NCBI RefSeq assembly: GCF_000019725.1
Contig: NC_010505.1
Coordinates: 1,116,001 to 1,180,000 of the forward strand
Length of the DNA: 64,000 bases
Reading direction: 5' to 3'
DNA from: Methylobacterium radiotolerans JCM 2831
Lineage (GTDB): Bacteria > Pseudomonadota > Alphaproteobacteria > Rhizobiales > Beijerinckiaceae
In this document: positions 55,086 to 63,100 of the stretch, one piece after another
Layout: each line of letters begins with the position of its first letter
How positions within the stretch are numbered: position 1 is the first letter of the stretch
Translations under genes and position numbers: made by a program
The notes under the pieces: generated by a model
What the model was told of the DNA's origin: nothing
Databases searched by the model: none
Seen by the model: the letters and a program-made list of their open reading frames with translations, nothing else

Positions 55086-56120
55086 TCAGGCGACCGGAAC
55101 CGCGACGGCGTGCGCCTCGACCTCCGCGTGGGTCGGCAGGGGCGAGCCCGGCACGAAGGCCTCGAAGGCCGCCCAGAAATCCTGCCGGATCGCGTCGCGC
55201 TCGGTCAGGATCTCGTGCCGGGAATCCGGCAGGACCAGGATATGGCCGGCCTTCAGCCGGGCGGCGAAGCGCTCGGTGTCCGCCGTGCCGCAGACCGGGT
55301 CGGCGCCCGCCGCGACGATCAGGGTCGGCAGCCCGATCCGCGGCGCCGCCCGCGGGTCGCGCAGCCGCGCCATCGCGCGGAACGCCTCGGCGAGCCAGGC
55401 GATCGTCGGGTCGCCGACCGCGCCGGCGCCGACCTGCCGGGCCGCCGCGGCGTTGCGGGCGTAGCGGACGGGATCGCGCGACAGGCGGTTGCCGGCGTAC
55501 GGGTTGGTGGCGATCGAGACCGGCTTGCCGAACGGGATGTAGCGGCTCCCGAGGCCGAGCCGCTGCAGCCCCCGCGACAGGATCGCGGCGCCGGCCGGCC
55601 AGCGGATCATCCGGATCGACAGCATCGGCGCCAGGGTCACCAGCCGCCGGAACGGCAGCGCGCCGTCGAGGGCCGCGAGGAGGGCGACGCATCCGCCCAT
55701 GGAATGGGCGAGGCCGACATGGGGCTCGGGCATCAGCGGCACCAGGATCGTCTCGGCCACGGCCCGCAGGTCGAGGCGGTAATCGTCGAATCGGGCGACG
55801 TGGCCCTTGTGCGGATCGTCCACCCGCCGGTCCGATTCGCCCTGGCCGCGCCAGTCGAAGGCGACGACCGCGAAGCCCCGGGCGCGCAGCTCGTGGATCG
55901 TCTCGTAGTACTTCTCGATGAACTCGGCCCGGCCCTGGAGCAGGCAGACGGTGCCCCGGCAGGTGCGCGCCGTCGTCTGCCAGTAGGCCGCCCGCAGGGT
56001 GCAGTCGTCGCGCGTGCCGACGGCGATCAGCGTGCCGCCCGGCGGGACCGGGTTGTCGGGCGTGCTGCGCAGGGTCAGGAGCGGCGGCTCGCGCCCGGTA
56101 TCACCGTCGAAGCGTCTCAC
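55086..56120 (-). CDS. alpha/beta hydrolase, lysophospholipase (PldB) like
   Basis: A 344-residue alpha/beta hydrolase: GTVCLLQGRAEFIEKYYETIHELRARGFAVVAFDWRGQGES, nucleophile elbow AHSMGGCVALL and PDSRHEILTERD with the catalytic His. Together these are typical of PldB-type lysophospholipases or monoacylglycerol lipases. It starts at GTG with GAGGTGAGG upstream; a second GTG three codons further up is possible. It is convergent with sixA, 4 nt apart, and divergent from hsp20. Confidence 0.85.
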   Translation of the reverse strand: MRRFDGDTGREPPLLTLRSTPDNPVPPGGTLIAVGTRDDCTLRAAYWQTTARTCRGTVCLLQGRAEFIEKYYETIHELRARGFAVVAFDWRGQGESDRRVDDPHKGHVARFDDYRLDLRAVAETILVPLMPEPHVGLAHSMGGCVALLAALDGALPFRRLVTLAPMLSIRMIRWPAGAAILSRGLQRLGLGSRYIPFGKPVSIATNPYAGNRLSRDPVRYARNAAAARQVGAGAVGDPTIAWLAEAFRAMARLRDPRAAPRIGLPTLIVAAGADPVCGTADTERFAARLKAGHILVLPDSRHEILTERDAIRQDFWAAFEAFVPGSPLPTHAEVEAHAVAVPVA

Positions 56121-56230
56121 TGGCCTCACCTCAGCGCCTCCGCGCACCGGTCGCTGCACGGCCCGATGCACCCTCCGATGCACTGTGCGACCGTAGCGAA
56201 AAAATCTCGTTTCCCGCCATCGCCGGGGGT

Positions 56231-56259
56231 CTTGAAGCGCGATTTTCCCCCTCCGATAT
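56231..56259 (+). promoter_or_regulatory. RpoH (sigma-32)-type heat-shock promoter of hsp20
   Basis: CTTGAA (56231-56236), 17 nt, then CGATAT (56254-56259), close to the alphaproteobacterial RpoH consensus. Transcription would start near the first hairpin of the 5' leader. Confidence 0.6.
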
Positions 56260-56266
56260 CTCGTCT

Positions 56267-56353
56267 GTGCCGGCCGTCAGGCGGCACGAGAGACGGGTCC
56301 GGCCCATCGGGCGGACCGGAATTGCATGTTGCTCAGACGAGGATATGTCATGC
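56267..56353 (+). promoter_or_regulatory. ROSE-type RNA thermometer in the hsp20 5' leader
   Basis: Three hairpins in series: 56267-56287 (GTGCC/GGCAC with inner GCC/GGC), 56296-56317 (GGTCC/GGACC with inner GCCC/GGGC) and 56324-56353. In the last, GCATG pairs with CATGC at the start codon, and TTGCTC faces the Shine-Dalgarno GAGGA, the conserved ROSE U(U/C)GCU-against-AGGA arrangement. Both the SD and the AUG are hidden until heat melts the hairpin. Confidence 0.88.
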
Positions 56354-56832
56354 GTCAGTTCGATCTCGCTCCCCTGTACCGCTCCACCGTCGGCTTCGAT
56401 CGCCTGTTCTCCGCCCTCGACCAGTTCGCGAGCGCCGAGGCGGCCCCGACCTACCCGCCCTACAACATCGAGCGGACCGGCGAGAACGCCTACCGCATCA
56501 CCGTCGCGGTCGCCGGCTTCACCGAGTCCGACCTGTCGATCGAGGTTCGGGAGAACGCGCTCACGCTGAAGGGCGAGCGCAAGGCCGAGGGCAAGGCGGA
56601 GTTCCTGCACCAGGGCATCGCGGCCCGCGCCTTCGAGCGCCGGTTCCAGCTCGCCGACCACGTCCAGGTGACGGGCGCGGCGCTGGAGAACGGCCTCCTC
56701 CACATCGACCTCGTCCGCGAGGTCCCGGAGGCGAAGAAGCCCCGTCGCATCGAGATCGCCTCGGCGGCGCGCCCGAGCGCCCCGGTGATCGAGGGCGACG
56801 TCCGCAAGGACGCGGTCCAGCAGGCCGCCTGA
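56350..56832 (+). CDS. small heat-shock protein Hsp20 (IbpA-like)
   Basis: A 160-residue alpha-crystallin-type chaperone. It begins MRQFDLAPLYRSTVGFDRLFSAL, typical of class A rhizobial Hsp20 proteins; the alpha-crystallin domain runs from YNIERTGENAYRITVAVAGFTESDLSIEV to GLLHIDLVREVP. The conserved GxL motif is present as NGLLHIDL. It binds unfolding proteins during heat stress. It is controlled by an RpoH-like promoter and a ROSE element, and followed by an intrinsic terminator. Confidence 0.95.
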   Translation: MRQFDLAPLYRSTVGFDRLFSALDQFASAEAAPTYPPYNIERTGENAYRITVAVAGFTESDLSIEVRENALTLKGERKAEGKAEFLHQGIAARAFERRFQLADHVQVTGAALENGLLHIDLVREVPEAKKPRRIEIASAARPSAPVIEGDVRKDAVQQAA

Positions 56833-56886
56833 TCCCGTCCGGGGCGGAACCGTCAGGTTCCGATCGGGCCCCAATCAGGCTCTCGG

Positions 56887-56914
56887 AGCGCCCCGGCCCC
56901 GGCCGGGGCGCTTT
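56887..56914 (+). terminator. intrinsic terminator after hsp20
   Basis: A perfect 12-bp stem AGCGCCCCGGCC / GGCCGGGGCGCT with loop CC, followed by TTAT. Confidence 0.88.
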
Positions 56915-57003
56915 ATCGTGGCGGCTGTCATAATGGCGTGTGGCCGTCGTGCTCTCTGTCGGATTCGACGGTGCACGGACGCGCACCCGGAGTGAACCCG
57001 ACC

Positions 57004-58002
57004 ATGGTCGCCAATCTCGCCCGCGGAGCCTACAGCGCGCTCGGAGCCGGCTGGCACAAGGGCGTGCAGTGGGGCGTCGGCGCGCCGATCGCCAAGCTGC
57101 GCCGCCGGGCAGTCCCGCTGCCGGGCGTCGCGGGCGCGGGCGGAATCGACGACGTGCTCTCGGCCGAGCGGGCGATCCGCCTGCCCGAGCCGTTCGAGGG
57201 CCGCAGCCTCGGCCGCATCGGCAGCCTCGAGGTCCGGCTGGCGACGCGGAAATCCGAGATTCGGCGGGCCCAGCGGCTGCGCTACAAGGTCTTCTACGAG
57301 GAGATGTCGGCGGTGCCCTCCGGGCTCGCCGCGCTGTCCCGCCGCGACGTCGACGGCTACGACGCGGTCTGCGACCACCTGCTCGTTCTCGACCACGCGG
57401 CGCCGAGGCGGAAGAAGCCGTTCGTCGAGCCGCGCCCGAAGGTCGTCGGCACTTACCGGCTGCTGCGCGGCGAGGTGGCCGAGCGGCACACCGGCTTCTA
57501 TTCCGAGAGCGAGTACGACCTCGCGCCGCTGCTCGCCGCGCAGGGGCACCGGCGGCTCCTGGAGCTCGGCCGCTCCTGCGTGCTCAAGCCCTACCGGAGC
57601 AAGCGGACCGTCGAGCTGCTGTGGCAGGGGATCTACGCCTACGTCCTGCACCACCGGATCGACGCGCTGATCGGCTGCGCGAGCCTGGAGGGTACCGATC
57701 CGGACCGGCTGGCCCTGCCGCTCGCCTTCCTGCACCACCATGCCCGCGCGCCGGAGGGCTGGCGGGCCCGGGCGCTGCCGGAGCGGGCGGTGGCGATGGA
57801 CCGGATGCCGCGCGAGGCGGTGGATGCCAAAGCCGCCCTGCAGGCGCTGCCGCCGCTGATCAAGGGCTACCTGCGCCTCGGCGCGACCTTCGGCGACGGC
57901 GCGGTGATCGACCGCCAGTTCGGCACGACGGACGTGTTCGTCACCCTGCCGGTCGAGGTGATCGGCGCGCGCTACCGGGGCCATTTCGCGCCGGCGGGGT
58001 GA
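57004..58002 (+). CDS. olsB: OlsB-like ornithine-acyl-[ACP] N-acyltransferase
   Basis: A 332-residue GNAT-fold acyltransferase. Matching segments are LEVRLATRKSEIRRAQRLRYKVFYEEMSAVP, KVVGTYRLLRGEVAERHTGFYSESEYDL, LLELGRSCVLKPYRSKRTVELLWQGIYAYVL and FGDGAVIDRQFGTTDVFVTLPVE. These are the OlsB/hemolysin-like pattern; OlsB makes lyso-ornithine lipid from ornithine and 3-hydroxyacyl-ACP. The N-terminal 80 residues are longer than typical and ahead of the homology. olsA is not adjacent. The ATG with a good fit was chosen over one 22 codons upstream. Confidence 0.85.
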   Translation: MVANLARGAYSALGAGWHKGVQWGVGAPIAKLRRRAVPLPGVAGAGGIDDVLSAERAIRLPEPFEGRSLGRIGSLEVRLATRKSEIRRAQRLRYKVFYEEMSAVPSGLAALSRRDVDGYDAVCDHLLVLDHAAPRRKKPFVEPRPKVVGTYRLLRGEVAERHTGFYSESEYDLAPLLAAQGHRRLLELGRSCVLKPYRSKRTVELLWQGIYAYVLHHRIDALIGCASLEGTDPDRLALPLAFLHHHARAPEGWRARALPERAVAMDRMPREAVDAKAALQALPPLIKGYLRLGATFGDGAVIDRQFGTTDVFVTLPVEVIGARYRGHFAPAG

Positions 58003-58038
58003 GCGGCCGCTCCGGGAACCCGGAGGGTTCGTAGCTCA

Positions 58039-58132
58039 GCGTCCTCGCGCGCGGAGCGAGGCAACCCGGGAGCGCCGCGCTTCGCGGGATCGCGCTGCCC
58101 TCACTCGCTTCGCTCCGCTCGCCAGGACGAGG
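58039..58132. repeat. dispersed intergenic repeat, copy 4 (imperfect hairpin)
   Basis: CGTCCTCGCGCGCGGAGCGA at the left and TCGCTTCGCTCCGCTCGCCA at the right are near-complementary, bracketing a GC-rich centre. Same family as copies at 16104, 20511 and 21774. Lies between convergent genes. Confidence 0.75.
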
Positions 58133-58145
58133 GTGCTGCAGGCCC

Positions 58146-58595
58146 TTAGAGATCCCCCAATGCCAGCTGACCCTGGTTGCGCGCCTTCGGCGGCGCGGCC
58201 TTGCGCTCCTTGGCCCGCCCGGAGGCGGGGCGGGCGGCGGCCGGCCTCTTGGGCTTCGGGTCGCCGCGCATCCGGGCCACCGCCTTGTCGCGGGCCACGG
58301 CCTCCGGGGCGCTCGGGTCGTCGGTCAGCCACTTGCCGCGCTTGATCACCTCGTTCACGCGGCCCTGGTTGACCCCGACCTTGAAGGCGATCTCCTGCTG
58401 GGTCATGCCGGTCGTGGCGTGCAGGTCCAGGATCGCCCGGGCGAGTTCCGGGGTCATCTTCTGTCCGGTCAGCCGCCGGGCGGGCTTCACCGTCCGGGTC
58501 GCGCGGTCGCGCTCGCGCAGGCGCTCCAGCAGCGCCAGCGCCATGTTCATGCCGTGCTCGCGCAGGGCTTCCTCGAATTCCTTCAACGTCGCCAT
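58146..58595 (-). CDS. small helix-turn-helix protein of unknown function
   Basis: A 149-residue protein with a central HTH: TPELARAILDLHATTGMTQQEIAFKVGVNQGRVNEVIKRGKW (about residues 48-89). The N-terminus is helical (LKEFEEALREHGMNMALALLERLRERD) and the C-terminal 50 residues are Lys/Ala/Pro-rich and probably disordered, as in a DNA-binding tail. The HTH fits a transcription factor or ParB-like binder. An ATG three codons upstream is an alternative start. No target can be named. Confidence 0.7.
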   Translation of the reverse strand: MATLKEFEEALREHGMNMALALLERLRERDRATRTVKPARRLTGQKMTPELARAILDLHATTGMTQQEIAFKVGVNQGRVNEVIKRGKWLTDDPSAPEAVARDKAVARMRGDPKPKRPAAARPASGRAKERKAAPPKARNQGQLALGDL

Positions 58596-58778
58596 CGGCG
58601 CCATCCTCCGCCGGGCTCTCGGGCCGGGTGCTGGCCGAGGAACGTGCCGGGAACGAAGCGGTTGCGCAAGCCGATCGGGCGGGCGCCCTCCGCCGGGCCG
58701 GTGGATGACACCCGTCGTCCACCGGAAATGCGCGGCGCTGGCCTCCCCCCGGCGGCTCCGCTACAGGGGGGCCGCACC

Positions 58779-59663
58779 GTGACGGCAGCCAGCGCGCAGA
58801 CGATGATCAGCCCGATCCGCAGAATTGCCCCCGGCGAGACGCCCGGCTCCCTGGCGCGGGAGCTGGAGGCCGGGGCGGTGCTGCTGTTCCCGGACCTGCC
58901 GTTTCCGTTCAGCGACTTCGAGCGCCGGTTCACCGAGCGGCCCTTCGCGGACGGCAAGGCCAAGAACGTCAACATCCGCGGCGAGGCCGCCGAGCTGCGC
59001 GGGGCGGCCGGCACGCCGGAGGAGCAGGAAGCCCTGCGCCAGCTGCTGATCCGCTACCGCGCCTTCGCCCGCGAGCTGATCGGCACCTATCTGCCCGAGT
59101 ACCGCGACCGGGTGAGCCTCGCCGGCACCTCCTACCGGCCCTTCGACGTCGACCGGCGCAAGCTGAGCTGGCGGCGCGACGACACGCGCCTGCACGTCGA
59201 CGCGTTCCCGTCGAACCCGATCGGCGAGAAGCGGATCCTGCGGGTGTTCCGCAACGTCAACCCGGCGGGCGAGCCGCGCCGCTGGCGGGTCGGCGAGGAT
59301 TTCGGGTCGATGGCGCAGAAGTTCCTGCCGCGGCTGCCGGGCTACTCGCCGCTCTCGGCGCGCCTGCTCGCGGCTCTGCGCATCACCAAGGCGAAGCGCT
59401 CGGAATACGACCACCTGATGCTGCACCTGCACGACGCCCTCAAGCAGGACGAGACCTATCAGGCCGAGGCTCCCCAGGCCGACGTGGAATTCCGCCCGGG
59501 CGAGACCTGGGTGACCTTCTCCGACCTCGTGATGCACGGGGCCATGGGCGGCCGCTACATGCTGGAGCAGACCGCCTACCTGCCGGTCGCCGCCCAGGCC
59601 GACCCGGCCCTGAGCCCGCAGCGCATCCTCGCGGCCAAGCTCGGCCGCGCCCTTCGCACCTGA
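58779..59663 (+). CDS. kdoO: Kdo 3-hydroxylase (KdoO) family iron(II)/2-oxoglutarate dioxygenase
   Basis: A 294-residue Fe(II)/2-oxoglutarate-dependent hydroxylase. The metal-binding HxD is His139/Asp141 in RRDDTRLHVDAFPSNPIGEKRILRVF and the second His is in TFSDLVMHGAMGGRYMLEQT. The protein family hydroxylates the Kdo of lipopolysaccharide at the 3-position. The GTG start is preferred for its GGGGGG ribosome binding site; an ATG eight codons in is possible. Upstream is the divergent HTH gene. Confidence 0.83.
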   Translation: MTAASAQTMISPIRRIAPGETPGSLARELEAGAVLLFPDLPFPFSDFERRFTERPFADGKAKNVNIRGEAAELRGAAGTPEEQEALRQLLIRYRAFARELIGTYLPEYRDRVSLAGTSYRPFDVDRRKLSWRRDDTRLHVDAFPSNPIGEKRILRVFRNVNPAGEPRRWRVGEDFGSMAQKFLPRLPGYSPLSARLLAALRITKAKRSEYDHLMLHLHDALKQDETYQAEAPQADVEFRPGETWVTFSDLVMHGAMGGRYMLEQTAYLPVAAQADPALSPQRILAAKLGRALRT

Positions 59664-59679
59664 GACAGGGACGTCACCG

Positions 59680-59979
59680 ATGATCCTCGAAATCGCGCAG
59701 ATCGAGATCAAGCCCGGCCTGGAGGCCGAGTTCGAGAAGGGCATCACCGAGGCCTCGGCGATCTTCAAGCAGGCCAAGGGCTGCCGGCACTTCGAGGTCC
59801 GGCGCTCCATCGAGCATCCGCAGCGCTACCGGCTGCTGATCCACTGGGACACGCTGGAGGCCCACACGAAGGACTTCACCGGCTCGCAGCCCTGGCAGGA
59901 TTACCGCGCGCTGGTCTCCCACTGCTTCGCCGGCCCGGTGGCCGTCGAGCATGCCGAGCAGGTGCTGAAGGCGTTCTGA
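59680..59979 (+). CDS. antibiotic biosynthesis monooxygenase (ABM) domain protein
   Basis: A 99-residue single-domain ferredoxin-like protein. Pattern: MILEIAQIEIKPGLEAEFEKGITEASAIFKQAKGCRHFEVRRSIEHPQRYRLLIHWDTLEAHTKDF, the ABM fold of small cofactor-less oxygenases and haem degraders. No metal or haem site can be inferred. It lies 16 nt after kdoO, so it is probably in the same transcript, though a link to Kdo is not evident. Confidence 0.85.
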   Translation: MILEIAQIEIKPGLEAEFEKGITEASAIFKQAKGCRHFEVRRSIEHPQRYRLLIHWDTLEAHTKDFTGSQPWQDYRALVSHCFAGPVAVEHAEQVLKAF

Positions 59980-60108
59980 GCCTCGGCGCGGGTCCGGGCA
60001 GAGCCTCCGGCGGCCCGAAGCGTTGCGACACCGACCGCCGGTGCTAGGCTCCCGCGCGACCGGACCCGAGGCGAATCATCGGGGTCGCGGCGGGTGGGGA
60101 ACAGGCTG

Positions 60109-63100
60109 ATGGCGCGGCTCGGACGGCTCGCGGGTGCCCTGGCGCTCCTCGGAGGAATCGCGGGCGTTCCGGCTCTCGCCCAGTCCCCGCTCGCGCAATC
60201 CCCGCCTGCGGCCCGCACCGCGCCCCGGCCGGCCACCGCCATCGCCGCGCCGTTCGCCAGGAGCTTCGTCCGGCCCGACCTCGCCAGCGCGGCGGTCCGC
60301 CTGGAGACCGCGCTCAAGGCGGAGGCCGGAGGCCCGCTGCGGCCGGCCGGCCAGTCCCGCGCCGCCGGGCTGGCCCTGCTCGCCGCCGACAAGCCGGACG
60401 AGGCGCTGGCGCCGCTCACCGCCGCGGTGGCGGCCGACCCGACCGACGGGCGCAACTGGCAGGCCTACGCCCGCGGGGCCGCCGCGGCCCTGGGCGCGCT
60501 GGAGGACAACGACTACCAGGGGCGGTCGCGGCTGCGCGGGCGGGTGACGGCCGCCGCCTACCGCGCCTACGAGCGCGCCGGGACGGCCGCCGACGCGTCG
60601 GCGTCTCTGGCCGCGCTCGGCGCCGCGGAGGCCGAGCAGGAATCCTGGCGCCCGGCGCTCGACGCCTACGCGGCGAGCCTCGCCCTGGCCGAGACCGGCC
60701 CGGTCCGAGAGACCTACGAGACCCTGCGGACCGAGCACGGATTCCGCATCCTCGACTACAAAGTCGATTCCGACGCGGCGGCCCCGCGGGCCTGCTTCAC
60801 CTTCTCGGAGGCGATCCGGCCCAAGACCGACTACGCGCCGTTCGTCGCCGTCTCGGGCAGCAGCGCGGCCGCCGTGACCGGGGAGGGGTCCCAGGTCTGC
60901 GTCGACGGGCTCAAGCACGGCGGCCGCTACGCCATCGTGGTCCGCCAGGGCCTGCCCTCGGCCGTCGGCGAGAGCCTGCTCAAGGCCGCCGATTACGAGA
61001 TCTACGTCCGCGACCGCGCCCCGCAGGTGCGCTTCACCGGGCGCAACTACGTCCTGCCCCGGACCGGACAGGCCGGCGTGCCCCTGGTCTCGGTGAACGC
61101 GCCCAAGCTCGACGTCGAGGTGCTGCGCGTCGGCGACCGCGGCCTGCTGCCGACCCTGCGCTCCGAGGATTTCCTGGGCCAGCTCAGCGGGTCCACCGCC
61201 CGGACGATCGCGTCCGAGAAGGGCCAGCGCGTCTGGAAGGGCACCCTCGACACCGCCAAGGCGGAGGTGAACCAGGAGGCCGTCACCGCCTTCCCGGTCC
61301 TCCAGGCCGTGGGCAAGCTGGAGCCGGGCCTCTACGTGATGCTGGCTCGCCCGTCGGGCGTGGCCGCCTCCGACGAGGAGTACGACACCCAGGCGACCCA
61401 GTGGTTCGTGGTCTCCGACCTGGGACTCACCGCCACCAAGGGGCGGGCCGGGGTCCACGTGGTCCTGCGCTCGCTCGCCTCCGCGCAGGTGATGCCGGGC
61501 GCCGAGATCCGGCTGATCGCCCGCAACAACGAGGTGCTGGGCACGCGGACCACGGACGCGCAGGGGCACGTCGCCTTCGATCCGGGGCTCGCCCGCGGGG
61601 AGGGCGGCCTCGCGCCGAGCCTGGTGGTCGCCCAGGCGGGCGGCGATTACGGCTTCCTCGACCTCAACCTCGGCGCCTTCGACCTCACCGACCGCGGCGT
61701 GAAGGGCCGCCCCGAGACCGGCGGCCTCGACGCTTACCTGTTCCCGGAGCGGGGGGTCTACCGGACGGGCGAGACCGTCCAGCTCACCGCTCTGCTGCGC
61801 GATCCCCGCGGCGCCGCCGTGCCGGACCTGCCCCTGACCCTGGTGGTCAAGCGGCCGGACGGCGTCGAGTACCGGCGCGTCTCGGTGCCCGACCAGGGGC
61901 TCGGCGGCCGGGCCCTGCCGCTGCCGCTCCTGTCGGGGGCGATGCACGGCACGTGGCGGGTCTCCGCCTACACGGACCCGAAGGCGCCCGCGATCGGCGA
62001 GACCAGCTTCCTGGTGGAGGATTACGTCCCCGAGCGGCTGGAAGTGACCCTCAAGGCCCGTCAGGCGGCCCTGAACCGGGGCGAGGCCGCCCAGGTCGAC
62101 GTCGCCGCCCGCTACCTCTACGGCGCCCCGGGCGCCGATCTCGACGTGTCGGGCAGCGTGACCGTGCAGGCGGCGGCCACCAGCGGCATCAAGGGGCTGG
62201 AGACCTATTCCATCGGTCTCGACGACGAGGCGGTCGAGCCGGCGACCCAGGAACTGCAGAACCACGCCACCACGAACGCGCAGGGCGGCGCCACCGTCAC
62301 GGTGCCGGTGCCGCAGGTCGCGGCCCCGCGGGCGCTGGAGGCGAAGATCACGCTGGCGGTCGGCGAGCCCGGCGGACGGGCGCTGTCGCGCAGCCTGACC
62401 CTGCCGATCCTCCCGGCCAGCCCGGTCCTCGCCCTGCGCAAGGGCTTCACCGACCTGAAGGAGGGCGGGATCGCGGGCTTCGACGCGGTGTTTGCGAGCC
62501 CCGACGGGGCGCTCCTCGCCCGGCCGGGCGTGAGCTGGACCCTGTCGCGGATCGACTCCTCCTACCAGTGGTACCGGGCGGACGGGCGCTGGTCGTTCGA
62601 GGCGGTGAAGTCCGCCCGGCGCGTCGCCAGCGGCACCGTCGACCTCACGGCCGCCGGTCCGAGCCGGATCGAGGCGCCGGTCGGCCTCGGCCGCTACCGG
62701 CTGGAGGTCTCGGCGGCGGGCGCCCCGGAGGCGAGTGCGAGCCTCGGCTTCGAGGTCGGCTGGGGCGGCTCGGAGACCGCGGAGGCGCCCGACCTCCTCG
62801 ACCTGACCCTCGACAAGGCCGCCTACGCGGCCGGCGACACCCTGCGGGCGAAGCTCAGCCCGAAGTTCAGGGGTCAGGCCAGCCTGATGGTCGTCAGCGA
62901 CCGCGTGCACCAGACCCTTGAGGTCAGCGTGCCAGAGGGCGGCACCACGGTCAGCATCCCGGTGAAGGCCGAGTGGGGCGCCGGCGCCTACCTGGTGGCC
63001 ACCGCCTACCGGCCCCTCGATCAGGCGGCCAAACGCCTGCCGGGCCGGGCGCTCGGCTTGGCGTGGTTCTCGGTGGACCGGGAGCGGCGCAGCCTCGGCG

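Noticed and set aside
60076..62910. 944-residue minus-strand open frame
   Set aside because: It is opposite the alpha-2-macroglobulin gene, whose frame is open to the window end and has a signal peptide and macroglobulin domains.
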